From assembly GCA_011375045.1 (NCBI GenBank), contig DRNB01000002.1, positions 1-7,829 of the forward strand: a stretch of 7,829 bases of DNA. The letters run 5' to 3'. The stretch is from Aquifex aeolicus (GTDB lineage Bacteria > Aquificota > Aquificia > Aquificales > Aquificaceae). The translations under genes and the position numbers were made by a program. The notes beneath the pieces were generated by a model, which searched no databases, was not told where the DNA came from, and saw only the letters and a program-made list of their open reading frames with translations. Shown here in pieces: positions 5,780 to 7,829 of the stretch; position 1 is the first letter of the stretch; every line of letters starts with the position of its first letter.

Positions 5780-6395
5780 AACCTACGAGCGGTGGGCTAT
5801 CCCCCAGCTGGAGAGTGCCCGGTTTCTTGTAAAGCTCACGGAGCCTGCGGGCAGGGTCCTCGATCTCGGGTGCGGAACCGGCTTCGTTTCCCGTTTTCTC
5901 CCTCCCGAATGCGACCCCTTCGGGGTGGACATCTCCTACCGGATGCTGAAAGCCTACCTCAGGGAGTTTCCGGGGGGTGTCCTCGCGGACGCCGAGAGGC
6001 TACCCTTCAGGGACAGGAGCTTCGACTTTGTCCTGAGCAACTTCTCCCTTCACTGGACGGATCTGGACAGGAGTCTTCCGGAGGCTCTGAGGGTCGCCCG
6101 GCGCGGGGTAGGTATAGCTCTGCCTGTGAGCGGAAGCCTCAGGACGCTGGGTTTCCCCTTTCCCTCGCCGGAGGAGATCCTCTCCAGGGTCGGAGAGCGA
6201 AGCTCCTTCCATCTCCTCAGGGAGATAGAGATCCCCTTCAGGGGATGGGATCTCGTTCGCTTCTTCCACTACACGGGAAGCTCCATCAACCCCACAAGGA
6301 GGAGACTCCTCACCAGAGGGGAGATAGAGGAACTCCTAAACTCTGCGGAGAGGTTCACCTTCCGTGTGTTATTTTTATCTGTGAGGGTGATATGA
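5739..6395 (+). CDS. bioC: BioC-like malonyl-ACP O-methyltransferase
   Basis: A 218-residue class I SAM-dependent methyltransferase. BioC methylates the free carboxyl of malonyl-ACP, which disguises it as a primer for fatty acid synthesis and starts pimelate formation for biotin. Evidence: the N-terminal RFSRAVETYERWAIPQ segment (8-23) matches the FSRAA-x-x-Y-x-x-x-A-x-x-Q start typical of BioC; motif I LDLGCGTG (41-48) binds SAM; VDIS (63-66) supplies the acidic residue that holds the SAM ribose; ADAERLPF (83-90) and SNFSLHWTD (100-108) match BioC motifs II/III, where many relatives read SNLALQW. The family is usually about 250 residues, so this is slightly short. The gene starts inside bioH and ends by overlapping a possible htrA start through an ATGA at 6392-6395. 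Without the neighbouring esterase, a ubiquinone-type methyltransferase would be an alternative; the N-terminal signature and bioH context argue for BioC. Confidence 0.87.
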   Translation: MKELLSLRFSRAVETYERWAIPQLESARFLVKLTEPAGRVLDLGCGTGFVSRFLPPECDPFGVDISYRMLKAYLREFPGGVLADAERLPFRDRSFDFVLSNFSLHWTDLDRSLPEALRVARRGVGIALPVSGSLRTLGFPFPSPEEILSRVGERSSFHLLREIEIPFRGWDLVRFFHYTGSSINPTRRRLLTRGEIEELLNSAERFTFRVLFLSVRVI

Positions 6396-6400
6396 GGAGG
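6395..6400 (+). promoter_or_regulatory. Shine-Dalgarno site deciding the htrA start
   Basis: A perfect AGGAGG lies 6 bases before the ATG at 6407, starting at the last base of the bioC stop codon. It favours the ATG at 6407 over the in-frame ATG at 6392, whose nearest purine-rich stretch (GAGGG, 6383-6387) is only 4 bases away. The ATG at 6392 would add five residues (M-R-R-K-R) to the signal peptide. Confidence 0.65.
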
Positions 6401-6406
6401 AAGAGA

Positions 6407-7810
6407 ATGAAGGCACTTACCCTCCTTTCCCTGCTGATTCTCTCCCTGATTCTGGGGTGCAGAGCGGAACAGCCCACCCGGCCCTCCGGGGGAACGGAGG
6501 TGCTCAACGGGGGGGGTGTGCTGGAGGCTTTTCAGAAGGAGCTGACCCGGATTGTGGACAGGGTTTCCCCCTCCGTGGTTACCATCTTCGCCCTTCAAGA
6601 GGTGGAGTTCAACCCCTTCGAGGACTTCGATCTTCCCTTCAGGCTTCCCATAGAGCCCTTCCGGCAGGAGAGGAGATCCCTCGGATCCGGCGTTATAGTA
6701 AAGCTTGAGAAGGGTAAGATATACATCCTCACCAACAACCACGTGGTCGAGGACGCCAAGAGCATAACGGTGAGGTTCGACAGACACACGGAGCGCCGTG
6801 CCCGCATAGTGGGAACGGATCCCAAGACCGACATAGCTGTTTTGGAGGTGGACGCAAAGGGTCTCGGGGACGTGGAGAAGCGAATCGCCAAGCTCGGAAA
6901 CTCCGACAGGGTGAGGGTGGGACAGATAGCCATAGCCATAGGAAACCCCTACGGACTGGAGAGAACCGTAACCGTGGGGGTGATCTCCGCCCTCAAGAGG
7001 AGCATAGGGATAACCCAGTACGAGAGCTACATCCAGACCGACGCAGCCATAAACCCCGGAAACTCCGGCGGACCGCTCATAAACATATACGGCGAGGTCA
7101 TAGGGATAAACACAGCCATAGTAGCCTCCGGACAGGGACTCGGCTTCGCCATCCCCATAAACCTCGCCAAGTGGGTCATGGATCAGATCCTCGAGCACGG
7201 CAGGGTTGTGAGAGGCTGGCTGGGGGTGGTCATTCAGGAGATCACGCCGGACATAGCGGAGGCTATCGGGGTCAGGGAGGGTATCCTCGTGGCTCAGGTG
7301 GTAAAGGATAGCCCCGCCGACAAGGCTGGACTCAGGGTGGGGGACATAATAGTGGCTCTTAACGGAAAGAAGCTGGACAGCGTGCGGGACCTTCAGTTCT
7401 CCGTCATGAAGACGAAGCCCGGCACGGAGGTAACCCTCACGGTGATAAGGGAAGGCAGGAAGATGAAGCTGAAGGTGAAGATAGGCGAGCTTCCCGAGAA
7501 GGTTTCGGGTAAAAAACCCCGTTACGAGGGTGAGAACCTCGGTCTGTCCCTGAGGGACCTCACCCCCAGAGAGAAGGCACGTCTCGGGGTGGAAGGCGTC
7601 CTCGTGGTGGGGGTGGTTCCGGGCAGTCCCGCTGACCACAGCGGACTCAGACCGGGGGATATAATAATGAGGGTGAACAACCGAAAGATAGATAGTGTGG
7701 GGGAGTTTCAGAGGGTAATGGATAGCCTGAGGGAGATGGGTAAGGAGAAAGCCCTCCTTCTGGTCAGAAGGGGAGCCAGCAACCTTTACCTCGTTCTGAA
7801 CCTTGAGTGA
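6407..7810 (+). CDS. htrA: HtrA/DegP-family serine protease, predicted lipoprotein, two PDZ domains
   Basis: A 467-residue periplasmic protease/chaperone that degrades or refolds damaged envelope proteins. The N-terminus is a signal peptide with lipobox L-I-L-G-C, Cys18 being the expected lipidated residue, so the enzyme should be membrane-tethered; Arg at +2 would not signal inner-membrane retention under the enterobacterial Lol rule. A flexible Gly/Pro-rich linker follows. The trypsin-like domain spans about 40-262, with His112 in TNNHVV, Asp142 in KTDIAVL and Ser220 in NPGNSGGPL, all three intact. PDZ1 (about 268-365) and PDZ2 (about 375-467) carry the repeated pattern SPAD-x-x-GLR-x-GDII-x-x-x-N. 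The two-PDZ layout is that of DegP/MucD rather than DegS. An in-frame ATG at 6392 gives a 472-residue alternative overlapping bioC by 4 bases. The open frame continues upstream through bioC but is not homologous there. The linker is encoded partly by eight consecutive G at 6509-6516. Confidence 0.95.
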   Translation: MKALTLLSLLILSLILGCRAEQPTRPSGGTEVLNGGGVLEAFQKELTRIVDRVSPSVVTIFALQEVEFNPFEDFDLPFRLPIEPFRQERRSLGSGVIVKLEKGKIYILTNNHVVEDAKSITVRFDRHTERRARIVGTDPKTDIAVLEVDAKGLGDVEKRIAKLGNSDRVRVGQIAIAIGNPYGLERTVTVGVISALKRSIGITQYESYIQTDAAINPGNSGGPLINIYGEVIGINTAIVASGQGLGFAIPINLAKWVMDQILEHGRVVRGWLGVVIQEITPDIAEAIGVREGILVAQVVKDSPADKAGLRVGDIIVALNGKKLDSVRDLQFSVMKTKPGTEVTLTVIREGRKMKLKVKIGELPEKVSGKKPRYEGENLGLSLRDLTPREKARLGVEGVLVVGVVPGSPADHSGLRPGDIIMRVNNRKIDSVGEFQRVMDSLREMGKEKALLLVRRGASNLYLVLNLE

Positions 7811-7818
7811 GAGGGACC

Positions 7819-7829
7819 ATGCCGGACAC
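7819..7829 (+). CDS. Start of a further gene, cut by the window edge
   Basis: An ATG at 7819 (M-P-D-...) follows GAGGGA (7811-7816) at a short spacing and begins 8 bases after the htrA stop, so another gene of the same operon probably starts here. A GTG at 7807 is in frame and is an alternative start. Only three full codons are visible, so nothing can be said of its product. Confidence 0.45.

Noticed and set aside
5792..6391. 200-codon upstream extension of the htrA frame through bioC
   Set aside because: The extension is the +1 shadow of bioC and lacks any domain; the lipoprotein signal and Shine-Dalgarno site place the htrA start at 6407 or 6392.
6269..7639. Long antisense open frame (456 codons) across htrA
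   Set aside because: Same in-register effect; the sense strand is an unmistakable HtrA with a full triad and two PDZ domains, and the antisense product is low in complexity and matches nothing I know.
1..7829. Search for CRISPR arrays, transposons, tRNA/rRNA, riboswitches or defence genes
   Set aside because: There are no direct-repeat arrays, transposase motifs, cloverleaf sequences or long non-coding stretches; the window is almost fully covered by ordinary genes with uniform codon use.

Overview
The window reads as a compact chromosomal segment from a Gram-negative, probably thermophilic bacterium. An outer membrane is implied by a clear LptB (the lipopolysaccharide-export ATPase) and a DegP/HtrA protease made as a lipoprotein. 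All genes share the same strong codon habits: Ile mostly ATA, Arg mostly AGG/AGA, Glu GAG, Lys AAG. The proteins are rich in Glu/Lys/Arg. This pattern is typical of thermophiles such as Aquificota (Desulfurobacteriaceae/Aquificaceae-like), but the taxon is an inference, not read directly. Codon use is uniform, and I see no insertion sequence, CRISPR array, tRNA, rRNA or foreign island.

Layout. (1) Bases 2-919, +: 3' part of an amidohydrolase family 3 (YtcJ-like) gene that runs off the left edge and has an unusually short C-terminus. (2) 900-1832, +: a thioredoxin-reductase-like flavoprotein whose nucleotide-binding site resembles NADH-using AhpF more than classical NADPH-using TrxB. (3) 1855-4455, +: a membrane-anchored c-di-GMP enzyme with periplasmic sensor, HAMP, GAF-like, GGDEF and EAL domains; both catalytic domains keep their key residues. 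(4) 4428-5144, -: lptB, convergent with and overlapping the end of the previous gene. (5) 5162-5779, 5739-6395 and 6407-7810, +: bioH-like esterase, bioC-like methyltransferase and htrA, packed as an operon with overlaps or near-overlaps. A further gene appears to begin at 7819 with its own ribosome-binding site and is cut by the right edge. No gene-free stretch exceeds about 25 bases.

How the genes fit together. BioC and BioH open and close the methyl-ester disguise used to build the pimeloyl chain of biotin, and their overlapping genes strongly support each other. LptB and HtrA serve envelope biogenesis and quality control. The GGDEF-EAL protein sets c-di-GMP in response to an unknown periplasmic signal. 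The flavoprotein supplies reducing power to a thioredoxin or glutaredoxin-like partner that is not encoded here.

I found no convincing wholly new system. The points most worth a second look are the AhpF-like cofactor site, the shortened amidohydrolase, an eight-G tract early in htrA, and start sites without Shine-Dalgarno sequences that sit directly behind -10-like hexamers.
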